19,609 nt of DNA, from positions 1 through 19,609 of the forward strand of contig JANNNX010000002.1 in the NCBI GenBank assembly GCA_031398745.1, read 5' to 3'. The notes under the pieces were generated by a model. The model was not told the DNA's origin, did no database searches, and saw nothing but the letters and a program-made list of their open reading frames with translations. This DNA is from JANNNX01 sp031398745. GTDB taxonomy: Bacteria; Actinomycetota; Acidimicrobiia; Acidimicrobiales; CADCSY01. Numbering within the stretch: the first letter of the stretch is position 1; each line of letters begins with the position of its first letter. The position numbers and the translations under genes were made by a program. This document shows positions 7,830-15,189 of this stretch, one piece after another.

Positions 7830-9071
7830 CTACCAGTCGAGGTCGGGGTCGGCGTCCCCCCAGGTCAGCCCCTCCGACGCGAAGGTGGCCAGCGGCGGGG
7901 TCGGGATCCAACGCCCGGCCCGCAGGCAGCCCACCGGCTCGAGGGCAACCGGCGAGTCGACCGTCTCCACCCCGTCGCTGACCGGGAAGGGCCCGTCGGT
8001 GCGCAACCGCAGGACGCTGAGGTCGGCCGAGCGGCCCGGCGCCAACGAGCCCAGCTCGTCGAGGCGACCGATGGCCCGAGCGGCGTTGCTGGTGCTCATG
8101 GCGATCACGTCGACCAGGTCGATGCCGAGCGCCAGCACCTTGGTGAGGGTCTCGGCCAGCGAGAACACCGGACCCCCGATGTTGAAGACATTGAGATCGG
8201 TCGAGACAGTGCTCGGCAGGTAGCCCTGGTCGAAGAGGCGACGGGCCTCCCGGAAGCGGAAGTCGGTGCCCGAGTGGCCGAGATCGAGCACCACCCCCCG
8301 ATCGACGGCATCGCGGAACTGGGGAACGGCCTTGCCGTCGGGACCCAGCATCCCGCCCGCCCCTCGGAAGGCGTGGGTCACGATGTCGCCCGGGCGCAGG
8401 GCGTCGAGCAGCACCGACGGTGCCAGCACCGGCGTGTGGGGGAAGCGCCCCAGGTGGACCATCACCGGCTTGGCGCCGGCCGCCTCCTGGGCCGCCTGGA
8501 GGAACGGCGACACCGACGGGTCGCCGGCGTGGCAGGCCCGGGCCTTGAGCCCGACGATCACGTCGGCGTTGCGGTCCATGGATGCCGCCAGCGCCTCGCG
8601 GTCGATGTTGCGCACGTCGTTGGCGATCTCGAGCTTGTGGCAGATGAAGTCGCGGGTGGCCAGGTAGAGCTGGTTGGGATCGATGAAGGCCAGCACCCGG
8701 GTGCGGGTGGCGGGGTCGTCGATGACGGCCCGGCGACTGATGTCGAAGGTGGCCACCCCGCTGGTGCCACCGTCCACCACGGTCGGCACTCCCATGGCGA
8801 CCCCGGCCTGGTCGGCGTCCACACAGAAGTCGCCGAGGCCGACCATGACGTGGCAGTGCAGGTCGATGAGCCCGGGGATGACCAGCAGGCCGGTGCAGTC
8901 GAGGGTGTCGAACTCGGCGCCCTCGCCGGCGCCGCGGCGGGGTGACGCATCGTCGCCGACCGCGGCGATGCGCCCGTCGACGACGAGCACGTCGGCGATT
9001 CGGTCGGTGTGGGAGAGCGGATCGATGACCCGTCCGCCCTGGAGGCGCAGCACCTGTCGGGTGGTGGACAT
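7830..9071 (-). CDS. Amidohydrolase-superfamily metallohydrolase (dihydroorotase-like; Atu3266/EF0837 deacetylase group)
   Basis: A 413-residue TIM-barrel metal hydrolase, probably binuclear. The metal-site residues are visible: H72 and H74 in IDLHCHVMVG, K176 in VGLKARACHAGD (the lysine expected to be carboxylated), H206 in VMVHLGRF, H233 in DIVTHAFRG and D292 in STDLNVFNIGG. The motif set fits the group first annotated as dihydroorotase-like and later shown to include deacetylases such as Atu3266, rather than classical allantoinase. As first gene of the urate/ureide run and divergent from the LysR regulator, it may act on a cyclic amide or an N-acylated purine breakdown product, but the substrate is not evident. 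The ATG at 9071 is chosen; an in-frame ATG at 9101 would add ten residues, and neither has a well-spaced Shine-Dalgarno sequence. Confidence 0.88.
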   Translation of the reverse strand: MSTTRQVLRLQGGRVIDPLSHTDRIADVLVVDGRIAAVGDDASPRRGAGEGAEFDTLDCTGLLVIPGLIDLHCHVMVGLGDFCVDADQAGVAMGVPTVVDGGTSGVATFDISRRAVIDDPATRTRVLAFIDPNQLYLATRDFICHKLEIANDVRNIDREALAASMDRNADVIVGLKARACHAGDPSVSPFLQAAQEAAGAKPVMVHLGRFPHTPVLAPSVLLDALRPGDIVTHAFRGAGGMLGPDGKAVPQFRDAVDRGVVLDLGHSGTDFRFREARRLFDQGYLPSTVSTDLNVFNIGGPVFSLAETLTKVLALGIDLVDVIAMSTSNAARAIGRLDELGSLAPGRSADLSVLRLRTDGPFPVSDGVETVDSPVALEPVGCLRAGRWIPTPPLATFASEGLTWGDADPDLDW

Positions 9072-9140
9072 GACTCGACTCTGGGCCCTCCCGGTGCTCA
9101 TGGCAAGTGAATGCTCTGGGTCGTGATAGAGGTTCTTCCT

Positions 9141-10031
9141 ATGGCTGACATCGAGGCCGACCTCACCCTCCGCCAGCTCCGGGCAATCGTCACGGTGGCC
9201 GATCTCGGTTCGGTCTCGGCCGCGGCCAGGGCCTTGGGGCTGTCGCAGCCGACGGTGAGCCAGCACCTGGCCCGGGCCGAGGTGCTGGTCGGCGCCCCGC
9301 TGTTCGCGCGTCGGCGGCGGGGGGTGCTCCCCACCGGAGCCGGGCTCGCCCTGGTGCGTTCGGCACGGGTGGCCCTCGACGCCGGTGAGGACGCGTTGGA
9401 GGCGGCCCGCCGGGTGGCGTCGGGCGGGAGCCGGGAGCTGACCGTCGGCATCCTCAGCTCGATGGCCACCTCGGTGCTGCCGGCGGCGGCCGCCCGCTGG
9501 CGCCAGCGGCACCCGACCGTCCGGCTACGGGTGCGAGAGGAGCTGCGCCGCTCCGACCTCGACGACGCCCTGCGCCGGGAGCTGGTCGACGTCGCCGTCG
9601 GCACCGCCCCCGACAGCCCCCAGGCCGTGGTCGAGCCCGCTGGCGAGGAGCGCCTGGTGCTGGTGGCCACCCCCCGACGACGCGCGTCGCTGGGCCGGAC
9701 CGTCGCCATCGGGGCGCTGCGCGACGACGACTGGGTGCTCTACGACGACGAGCACGGGCTGCACCGGGTGATCGCCAGTCGCTGCGCCGACGCCGGCTTT
9801 CGGCCCCGGGCCACCATCCGCACCCGCCAGGTCGACACCGCGGTGCGCCTGGCGGCAGCCGGCTTGGGGGTGGCCGTGGCCCCGGTGCCGTCGATCCCGT
9901 CCGAGCTGACCGGGCTGGCGGTGCCCTTCCGGCCCGGTCTGCGCAGCCCGGTGGCGGTCTACGCCCTCGACCCCGCGGCCGCCGACGATGTGCGCCGGCT
10001 GGCGGCGGTGATCACCGACGCCCTCCCGTGA
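9141..10031 (+). CDS. LysR-type transcriptional regulator
   Basis: A 296-residue LysR-family protein with an N-terminal helix-turn-helix (LRQLRAIVTVADLGSVSAAARALGLS and onward, about residues 9-67, ending LARAEVLVGAPLFARRRRG) and a C-terminal periplasmic-binding-protein-like effector domain (about 93-296). The ATG at 9141 is fixed by AGAGG eight bases upstream (9128-9132); an upstream ATG at 9111 is in frame but less well placed. It is divergent from the amidohydrolase/uricase run with 69 bases between starts, the classic position of a LysR activator of the divergent operon. The likely effector is urate, allantoin or a related ureide, by context only. It is convergent with uraD, with ten bases between stops. 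Confidence 0.93.
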   Translation: MADIEADLTLRQLRAIVTVADLGSVSAAARALGLSQPTVSQHLARAEVLVGAPLFARRRRGVLPTGAGLALVRSARVALDAGEDALEAARRVASGGSRELTVGILSSMATSVLPAAAARWRQRHPTVRLRVREELRRSDLDDALRRELVDVAVGTAPDSPQAVVEPAGEERLVLVATPRRRASLGRTVAIGALRDDDWVLYDDEHGLHRVIASRCADAGFRPRATIRTRQVDTAVRLAAAGLGVAVAPVPSIPSELTGLAVPFRPGLRSPVAVYALDPAAADDVRRLAAVITDALP

Positions 10032-10041
10032 CCCCCGGCGC

Positions 10042-10584
10042 TCACCCGTCCTCCGGCCCAGGATCGAGTCGGGTCAGGCGATCCCGAGCGATGGCGACCA
10101 GAGCGCCGCAACCAGCCGTGAGCTCGACGTCCGGGTCCCGCTCGAGGCGGAACTCCAGCACCGGGATGATCGCCGAGCGAGGCCGGCCGGCGACGAACTC
10201 GACGAACGGGAAGCCGAAGCGCTCCTCGTAGGCGTCGTTCAGCTGGTCGAGGCGGGCCAACACGTCGGCACCGGTCTCGGCCGAGTCGCCGCCCTGCTCG
10301 GCGTAGGACAGCGACGAGCGGCGGCGCAGTTCGCTCAGCGACCCGCCGATGCGGGGATGGGCCCGGAGCAAGGCGGCCCGCTCGCCCTCCCCCATGGCTG
10401 CCACCGCGGCGTCGGCCGCGTCGAGGACCTCGGCCCAGCGAGTGAAGCTGCGTCCCGCCAGCCGCTCGACGAGCGGGCCGGCGTCCTCGAACAGCGGGCG
10501 AAGGGCCGCCGCGAGCCGGTCACGATCGAGCGCACCCAGCACCGCCACCGGGACCAGGACCGGTTGGGGCGCCGGCGTGCTCAC
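10042..10584 (-). CDS. uraD: 2-oxo-4-hydroxy-4-carboxy-5-ureidoimidazoline (OHCU) decarboxylase
   Basis: This enzyme decarboxylates OHCU, made by UraH, to S-allantoin. The 180-residue all-helical protein has the family signature AHPRIGG (75-81) with catalytic H76, and SYAEQGG (93-99) with E96, the same 20-residue spacing as His67 and Glu87 of the characterised zebrafish enzyme. The C-terminal half keeps LNDAYEERFGFPFVEFVAGR, typical of the family. The GTG start forms a GTGA overlap with the end of uraH, so the two are translated from one mRNA. The N-terminus before about residue 13 is variable and carries no recognisable signal. Confidence 0.94.
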   Translation of the reverse strand: MSTPAPQPVLVPVAVLGALDRDRLAAALRPLFEDAGPLVERLAGRSFTRWAEVLDAADAAVAAMGEGERAALLRAHPRIGGSLSELRRRSSLSYAEQGGDSAETGADVLARLDQLNDAYEERFGFPFVEFVAGRPRSAIIPVLEFRLERDPDVELTAGCGALVAIARDRLTRLDPGPEDG

Positions 10585-10889
10585 GTCCCGAGGTAGCTGG
10601 TGGCCGACCACGCCGACGCCAGCAGCGGAAGGTGGTGGTGCCGATCCTCCTCCAGTCGCACCGCCACGGTGACGGCCCGCAGGAACCCGTCGGGAAAGAC
10701 CCCCGCCAACTCGTAGGCCACGGTGTGGTCGCCCACCGTGAGGTCGGGGGCCAGCGCCGCGATCCGGCCGTCGGCGTCGGTCACCCCCGCGCCGACCACC
10801 GTGCCGGCGCCGTCTCGCACCGACACCGCCACCCCGGCCAGGGCACGGCCGTGGGCGGTGTCGAGGACGTGGACCGAGAGCGAGGCCAT
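10581..10889 (-). CDS. uraH: 5-Hydroxyisourate hydrolase (transthyretin-like protein)
   Basis: HIU hydrolase opens 5-hydroxyisourate, the product of urate oxidase, to OHCU. The 102-residue length is normal. Catalytic positions are visible: H7 in LSVHVLDTAHGR, R42 in DADGRI, and the HHHLPLL segment (84-90). The C-terminus reads SYLGT, whereas most family members end in Tyr-Arg-Gly-Ser; Arg is replaced by Leu and Ser by Thr. Since that tail lines the active site, the change is worth noting, although the rest of the protein looks intact. The ATG at 10889 follows a TACGGT hexamer by seven bases, which suggests a leaderless mRNA carrying uraH-uraD. Confidence 0.94.
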   Translation of the reverse strand: MASLSVHVLDTAHGRALAGVAVSVRDGAGTVVGAGVTDADGRIAALAPDLTVGDHTVAYELAGVFPDGFLRAVTVAVRLEEDRHHHLPLLASAWSATSYLGT

Positions 10890-10891
10890 CG

Positions 10892-10907
10892 ACCGGACCG
10901 TACCGGT
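10892..10907. promoter_or_regulatory. Inverted repeat ACCGG-N6-CCGGT over the uraH promoter
   Basis: Five-base arms (10892-10896 and 10903-10907) flank the putative -10 hexamer of uraH. The half-site matches the inner part of the puuE repeat at 2695-2715. In DNA this rich in G and C such short arms can arise by chance. Confidence 0.2.
10897..10902 (-). promoter_or_regulatory. Putative -10 element of uraH, leaderless
   Basis: TACGGT on the minus strand lies seven bases before the ATG at 10889. A weak TTGGCC lies 15 bases further upstream as a possible -35. Confidence 0.45.
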
Positions 10908-10978
10908 GACCCGCCCGGGCCAAGGTGCGGGCAACAGAGCGTTCACGAGCCGGCAACCGGGGGGAGCGACGCTCGCCG

Positions 10979-10984
10979 TACGGT
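10979..10984 (+). promoter_or_regulatory. Putative -10 element of the oxygenase-urease operon, leaderless
   Basis: TACGGT, identical to the uraH hexamer on the other strand, lies seven bases before the ATG at 10992. No Shine-Dalgarno sequence is present. CAACCGG at 10954-10960, where the -35 would be, resembles a half-site of the puuE inverted repeat. Confidence 0.45.
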
Positions 10985-10991
10985 CAACTCG

Positions 10992-12038
10992 ATGGTGGAG
11001 CACGACCGTCATCTCCTCGTGCCGGTGATCGACCTGCGCGACCCCGACGCCCCCGCGGCCGTCGACGCCGCGGCCTCCTCGGTCGGCTTCCTACAGCTCG
11101 TGGGCCACGGCATCGAGCCCAAGCGGGTGGAACCCCTGCTCACCGCGCTGGCCGACTTCTTCGCCCTGCCACTGGCCGCCAAGTCGCGCTACGTGCCGAC
11201 TGCGCCGGGGGTCAACAACGGCTACTCGGCCATCGGCAGCGAATCCCTGGCCTACAGCCTGGGCGTGAGCGCGCCGCCCGACCTGTTCGAGGCGTTCAAC
11301 ATCGACATCGACGAGCCCGACCTCGACGACCCGGCAGTGGTGGCCGAGATCGAGCGCATCTTCGCCCCCAACCTCTGGCCCGCCGAGATCCCCGAGCTGC
11401 GGTCGGTGGGCATGGCCTACTTCGAAGAGGTGAGGGCCCTGGCCCACCGGGTGACCTCGCTGTTCGCCGTCGCCCTCGGCCTCGACCCGGCCTTCTTCGA
11501 AGAGCACACACGGCACTCGACCGACACGCTCCGCTGCAACTGGTACGAGAGAGCCCCGGGTGCCCCCGAGCCGCTCCCGGGCCAGCTTCGGATGGGGCCC
11601 CACACCGACTACGGCATCGTCACCCTGCTGTGGGCCGACCCCGTCGCGGGCCTCGAGATCGTCGGCCCGGACGGGCAGTGGGTCGGCGTGGTGCCCGAGC
11701 CCGGTGCCCTGCTGGTCAACATCGGGGACCTGCTCGCCCAGTGGACCAACGACCGATGGCGATCGACCGTGCATCGGGTCGTCCCGCCCCCCGTCGGCAC
11801 CGACGGGGGGGCCCGTCGACGGTCGATGGCCTTCTTCCACGATGGCGACTGGGATGCCCTGGTCGAGTACCTCCCGACCTGCTGCTCGGCCGACAACCCG
11901 GCCCGCTACGACCCGGTGCGGGCTCTCGACCACCTGATGAACAAGCTGCTGGGCGGGCGGACGATGATCGCGGCGGAGGAGACCGCACACCTGGGGGACC
12001 GCCGGGAGGCGGTGGCCGAGGCCGGAATCGGAACGTGA
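10992..12038 (+). CDS. 2-Oxoglutarate/Fe(II)-dependent oxygenase, isopenicillin N synthase-like family
   Basis: A 348-residue cytoplasmic oxygenase. The N-terminal DIOX_N-type segment begins VPVIDLRDPDA (10-20) and continues with GFLQLVGHGI (32-41). The C-terminal jelly-roll carries the iron ligands H204 and D206 in MGPHTDYGIVTLL and H261 in STVHRVV, and the 2-oxoglutarate-binding Arg-x-Ser as R276/S278 in ARRRSMAFFHD. All residues for activity are present. The family includes many hydroxylases, among them fungal thymine 7-hydroxylase, so a nucleobase substrate has precedent but is not shown here. It is the first gene of a run reaching ureD, and its stop overlaps the next start as GTGA. The ATG at 10992 sits seven bases after a TACGGT box. 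Confidence 0.9.
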   Translation: MVEHDRHLLVPVIDLRDPDAPAAVDAAASSVGFLQLVGHGIEPKRVEPLLTALADFFALPLAAKSRYVPTAPGVNNGYSAIGSESLAYSLGVSAPPDLFEAFNIDIDEPDLDDPAVVAEIERIFAPNLWPAEIPELRSVGMAYFEEVRALAHRVTSLFAVALGLDPAFFEEHTRHSTDTLRCNWYERAPGAPEPLPGQLRMGPHTDYGIVTLLWADPVAGLEIVGPDGQWVGVVPEPGALLVNIGDLLAQWTNDRWRSTVHRVVPPPVGTDGGARRRSMAFFHDGDWDALVEYLPTCCSADNPARYDPVRALDHLMNKLLGGRTMIAAEETAHLGDRREAVAEAGIGT

Positions 12039-13111
12039 CCGTGGCTCGCGACCCGGCAGCCCCGACGTCGCTCGAGATGTCGGCACTGCGGCCCTACTGG
12101 CACCCCGTCGCCTGGTCGCACGAGCTCGGCACCGCGCCCGTGGCCACCGTGCTGCTCGACGAGCAGCTCGTGCTGTGGCGGGACGGCGACGGGGTGGCCC
12201 ACTGCTTCCGCGACCTCTGCCTGCACCGAGGCACCGCCCTGTCGCTCGGCGCGGTGGAGCGCGACTGCCTCGTCTGCCCCTACCACGGGTGGGCCTACGC
12301 CTCCGACGGCACCTGCGTGGGCATCCCCCAGCTCGGCCAGGACCGGCCGATCCCGGCCTCGGCCCGCGCTCTCGCGTACCACTGCGCCGAGCGCCACGGG
12401 ATCGTGTGGGCCTGCCTGGCCGAGGAGCCGGCCGCCCCCATCGCCGACTTCCCGGAGTGGGATGACCCGGCCTACCGCCACGTCCCCTGTCCCGCCTACA
12501 CCTGGCAGACCAGCGCCCCCCGCATGGTCGAGAACTTCACCGACTTCGGCCACCTGGGCTGGCTCCACGACGGGCTGCTGGGCACCCGGGACGACCTGGT
12601 GGTGCCCGGTCACCGAGTCGAGACATCGACCGACGGGCGGGAGCTGCGCTACTCGCTGACCATGAGCGTGCCCAACACCGACGAGCGCTTCGCGGTCACC
12701 GACGTGCGGGGCGAGGTCGGACTGCAGACCAACACCTACCTGCTCAGCCTCCCCCACGTGATCTGGCTGCAGTGCACGTACCACGACACCGGTGCCCACC
12801 GCACCCTGTTCTTCGCGTCCCAGCCCCGAAGCGCGACCGAGAGCACCGGGTACTGCTACCAGTCCCGCGACTTCGACCTCGACCAGGCCGACCAGCCCTA
12901 CGCCGACTTCCAGGACCTGCTGGCCGCGCAGGATCGACCGATCGTCGAGAGCCAGCGGCCCCACGAGCTGCCGGTGGACCTGGCCGCGGAGTTGCACCTG
13001 CCCTTCGATCGAGTGGCCGTCGCCTACCGCCGGGCTCTGGCCCGCCTCGGCCTCGACGGCCCGATGCTCGGCCACGTGCTCGACCACGACGACGGCTCGG
13101 TCCCGGCGTGA
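12035..13111 (+). CDS. Rieske non-haem iron oxygenase, alpha subunit
   Basis: A 358-residue ring-hydroxylating-type oxygenase. The Rieske [2Fe-2S] ligands are C62-x-H64 and C81-x2-H84 (CLHRG and CPYHGW). The catalytic iron site is ENFTDFGHLGWLH with D170 bridging, H173 and H178 as ligands, and D300 (AAQDRPIVESQ) as the carboxylate. The general look (PYWHPVAWSHEL at 20-31) is that of the VanA-type O- or N-dealkylating oxygenases, which are alpha-only homotrimers needing a separate reductase; none is encoded in the window. The GTG start overlaps the preceding stop as GTGA, and its stop overlaps the next GTG in the same way. Substrate unknown; the link to urease suggests a nitrogenous compound. 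Confidence 0.92.
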   Translation: MTVARDPAAPTSLEMSALRPYWHPVAWSHELGTAPVATVLLDEQLVLWRDGDGVAHCFRDLCLHRGTALSLGAVERDCLVCPYHGWAYASDGTCVGIPQLGQDRPIPASARALAYHCAERHGIVWACLAEEPAAPIADFPEWDDPAYRHVPCPAYTWQTSAPRMVENFTDFGHLGWLHDGLLGTRDDLVVPGHRVETSTDGRELRYSLTMSVPNTDERFAVTDVRGEVGLQTNTYLLSLPHVIWLQCTYHDTGAHRTLFFASQPRSATESTGYCYQSRDFDLDQADQPYADFQDLLAAQDRPIVESQRPHELPVDLAAELHLPFDRVAVAYRRALARLGLDGPMLGHVLDHDDGSVPA

Positions 13112-15189
13112 GGACCCTCCCCCTCGAACCGGCCGCGCTGCGCCCCCCGATCGGGCCTGGCGCGGTGGCCGGCAACCTCGACCCGCTCCTGCGGGCGGCC
13201 TGGCATCCCGTGGCCACCAGCGACGAGGTCGCCGACCGGCCGGCACGGGTCCGGCTGCTGGGAGAGTCGTGGGTCCTGGCCCGCCTCGGGCCGGAGGCCG
13301 AGCTGGCCGCGTTCGCCGACGTGTGCCCGCACCGGCGGGCGCCCCTGTCCGCCGGTGCGGTGGTCGACGGCACCCTCGAGTGCGCCTACCACGGGTGGCG
13401 CTACGGAGTCGACGGCAGCTGCGCGCTCATCCCCGCACTCGGGCCCGCCGGGCCCATCACCGGCCGCGCTCGACTCACCGGTCCCTTCGGCGTGGCCGAG
13501 CGCTACGGCTTGGTGTGGTTGGCACTCGAGCGGCCCCGGTGGCCCCTGCCCGAGGTCCCCGAGTGGGACGCCGACGGGTTCGACTGCGCGCCCTGCCCTC
13601 CGGTGCGGACGACCGCCGGGGCGGCCGAGCTGATCGACAACTTCCTCGACGTCAGCCACTTCTCCTACCTGCACCAGGCCACCTTCGGCATCACCGAGCC
13701 GGTCACGGCCGACGACCTGGCGGCGCGGCGGGCTCCGGGTGAGCGCACCTTCGACGTGACCCACCGCAGCGAGTTCTTCAGCGGCGTGGGCCAGCGAGAG
13801 ACCCGCCTCGCCACCTACCACTACATCGGGGGGTGGGGGGTCCGGCTGGTCGGCGAGTTCCCCGACAGCGGCCGGTTGAACACCATCGTGCTCCTGGCTC
13901 AGCCCGAGGACGAGACCTCGACCCGGGTCTACAAGCTCCTGGCCTACAACGATCTGGGCGGTGACGCCGAGGCGGTGGCCGGCATCGTCGCCTTCGAGGA
14001 GCGGGTGCTCGGCGAGGACCTGGCCATGGTCGAACAGCTCCCCGGCGCCGGACTGCCCGTCGACACCGCGGTGGAGATCCACACCCGAGCCGATGCCGGA
14101 GGCATCGAGCTCCGACGCCTCCGCCGCGAGCTCGAGGCCGCCGCTCCGGCCGAGGCGGCGGCCGGGGACGGCGACCGAGCCTGGCTGACCAACACCACCC
14201 CCGGCCTGCGGCGGGGGTGGTTCGCGGTCTGCCGGTCCGAAGAGCTGGCGGCCGCCCCGCTGGGCGTCGAGCTGCTGGGTGAGCGCTGGGTGGTGGTCCG
14301 ACTGGCGGGCGAGCTGGCCGCCTTCGTGGACCGCTGCCCGCACCGCCTGGCCCCGCTGTCGGCCGGCGCGGTGGTCGACGGGACCCTGCGCTGCGGCTAC
14401 CACGGCTGGCGGTTCGGAGCCGACGGCGGCTGCGTCGATGTTCCCGCCCTCGGACCGGGTGCGACGCGGCCGCCCCGGGCCCGGGCGACCGCGGCCTGGG
14501 GGGTGACCGAGCACCTCGGACGGATCTGGATCGCACCCGAGGAACCGGTCGCCCCACTGCTCGACATCGCCGAGTGGGAGGACGCCGACCGCCACCGGGT
14601 GCCCATGGCACCCGTCATCGAACGGGCCGGGGCCGCGCTGTTGCTCGACAACCAGCTCGACGCCGGCCACTTCGCCTTCGTCCACCGCGGCACCTTCGGC
14701 ACCGGCGAGGGAGCGGCTCTGGCAGAGTACGGCGTGGCCCGCGACGAGACCGGATGGGGCTTCACCACCACCCTGCGGGTTCCCATCCAGGCCGGGAACG
14801 ACCCGGCGGCCCTCCGGGGTGACCGGCCCCTGCTCCAGCACCGGGTCATGACCTACGAGTACCGGGCGCCCTTCCAGCTCCGCATCCGCCTCGACTACCC
14901 GGACATGGGCGGCTCGAACGTGATCGTCTTCTCGTTCTGCCCGCTCGACGCCGAGCGGGCCCGTATGGACGTCGACCTCCTCTTCTCCCGACCCGAGGGC
15001 TTCAGCGCCGCCGAACTGGCCGACCGGCTGGCCTTCGAGGAGCGGGTGGTGGCGGAGGACGTGGCTCTGCAACGCCGCTTCGACGACCTCCGCCTCCCCC
15101 TCGACCTGGCCGCCGAGGTCCACACCCGGGCCGACCGGGCCAGCGTCGAGATGCGCCGCATCGTCAAGGAGCTGCTGGCATGCACCTGA
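13108..15189 (+). CDS. Tandem fusion of two complete Rieske oxygenase alpha subunits
   Basis: One uninterrupted 693-residue frame holds two full Rieske oxygenases. Unit 1 (about 25-345): Rieske ligands C73, H75, C92, H95; iron site DNFLDVSHFSYLH with D181, H184, H189; carboxylate D304. Unit 2 (about 360-690): C410, H412, C429, H432; DNQLDAGHFAFVH with D518, H521, H526; D651. The linker (about 343-357) is rich in Ala, Glu and Gly. Within the Rieske domain the two units share about 32 of 41 residues by my count, while their catalytic domains differ much more, so this looks like a tandem duplication followed by divergence of substrate pockets. The GTG start overlaps the preceding stop as GTGA, and the last ten bases overlap ureA. 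Typical alpha subunits are 330-450 residues, so the fusion is unusual. No reductase gene is nearby. Substrate unknown. Confidence 0.9.
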   Translation: MRTLPLEPAALRPPIGPGAVAGNLDPLLRAAWHPVATSDEVADRPARVRLLGESWVLARLGPEAELAAFADVCPHRRAPLSAGAVVDGTLECAYHGWRYGVDGSCALIPALGPAGPITGRARLTGPFGVAERYGLVWLALERPRWPLPEVPEWDADGFDCAPCPPVRTTAGAAELIDNFLDVSHFSYLHQATFGITEPVTADDLAARRAPGERTFDVTHRSEFFSGVGQRETRLATYHYIGGWGVRLVGEFPDSGRLNTIVLLAQPEDETSTRVYKLLAYNDLGGDAEAVAGIVAFEERVLGEDLAMVEQLPGAGLPVDTAVEIHTRADAGGIELRRLRRELEAAAPAEAAAGDGDRAWLTNTTPGLRRGWFAVCRSEELAAAPLGVELLGERWVVVRLAGELAAFVDRCPHRLAPLSAGAVVDGTLRCGYHGWRFGADGGCVDVPALGPGATRPPRARATAAWGVTEHLGRIWIAPEEPVAPLLDIAEWEDADRHRVPMAPVIERAGAALLLDNQLDAGHFAFVHRGTFGTGEGAALAEYGVARDETGWGFTTTLRVPIQAGNDPAALRGDRPLLQHRVMTYEYRAPFQLRIRLDYPDMGGSNVIVFSFCPLDAERARMDVDLLFSRPEGFSAAELADRLAFEERVVAEDVALQRRFDDLRLPLDLAAEVHTRADRASVEMRRIVKELLACT
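15166..15171 (+). promoter_or_regulatory. Ribosome-binding site of ureA
   Basis: AAGGAG lies eight bases before the ATG at 15180, inside the 3' end of the Rieske fusion gene. It fixes the ureA start and the ten-base overlap. Confidence 0.75.

Noticed and set aside
7830..9071. Calling the amidohydrolase a classical allantoinase (AllB)
   Set aside because: The pattern around the metal ligands fits the Atu3266/EF0837 deacetylase group better, and PuuE already covers allantoin hydrolysis.
9111..9132. Possible LysR box between the divergent amidohydrolase and LysR genes
   Set aside because: The only symmetry is CTCT-N10-AGAG; no proper T-N11-A motif with extended dyad could be found, so no operator is annotated.
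13024..15123. Long open frame on the minus strand opposite the Rieske fusion
   Set aside because: Low-complexity Gly/Val/Glu-rich translation with no motif, while the opposite strand has two complete Rieske oxygenases.
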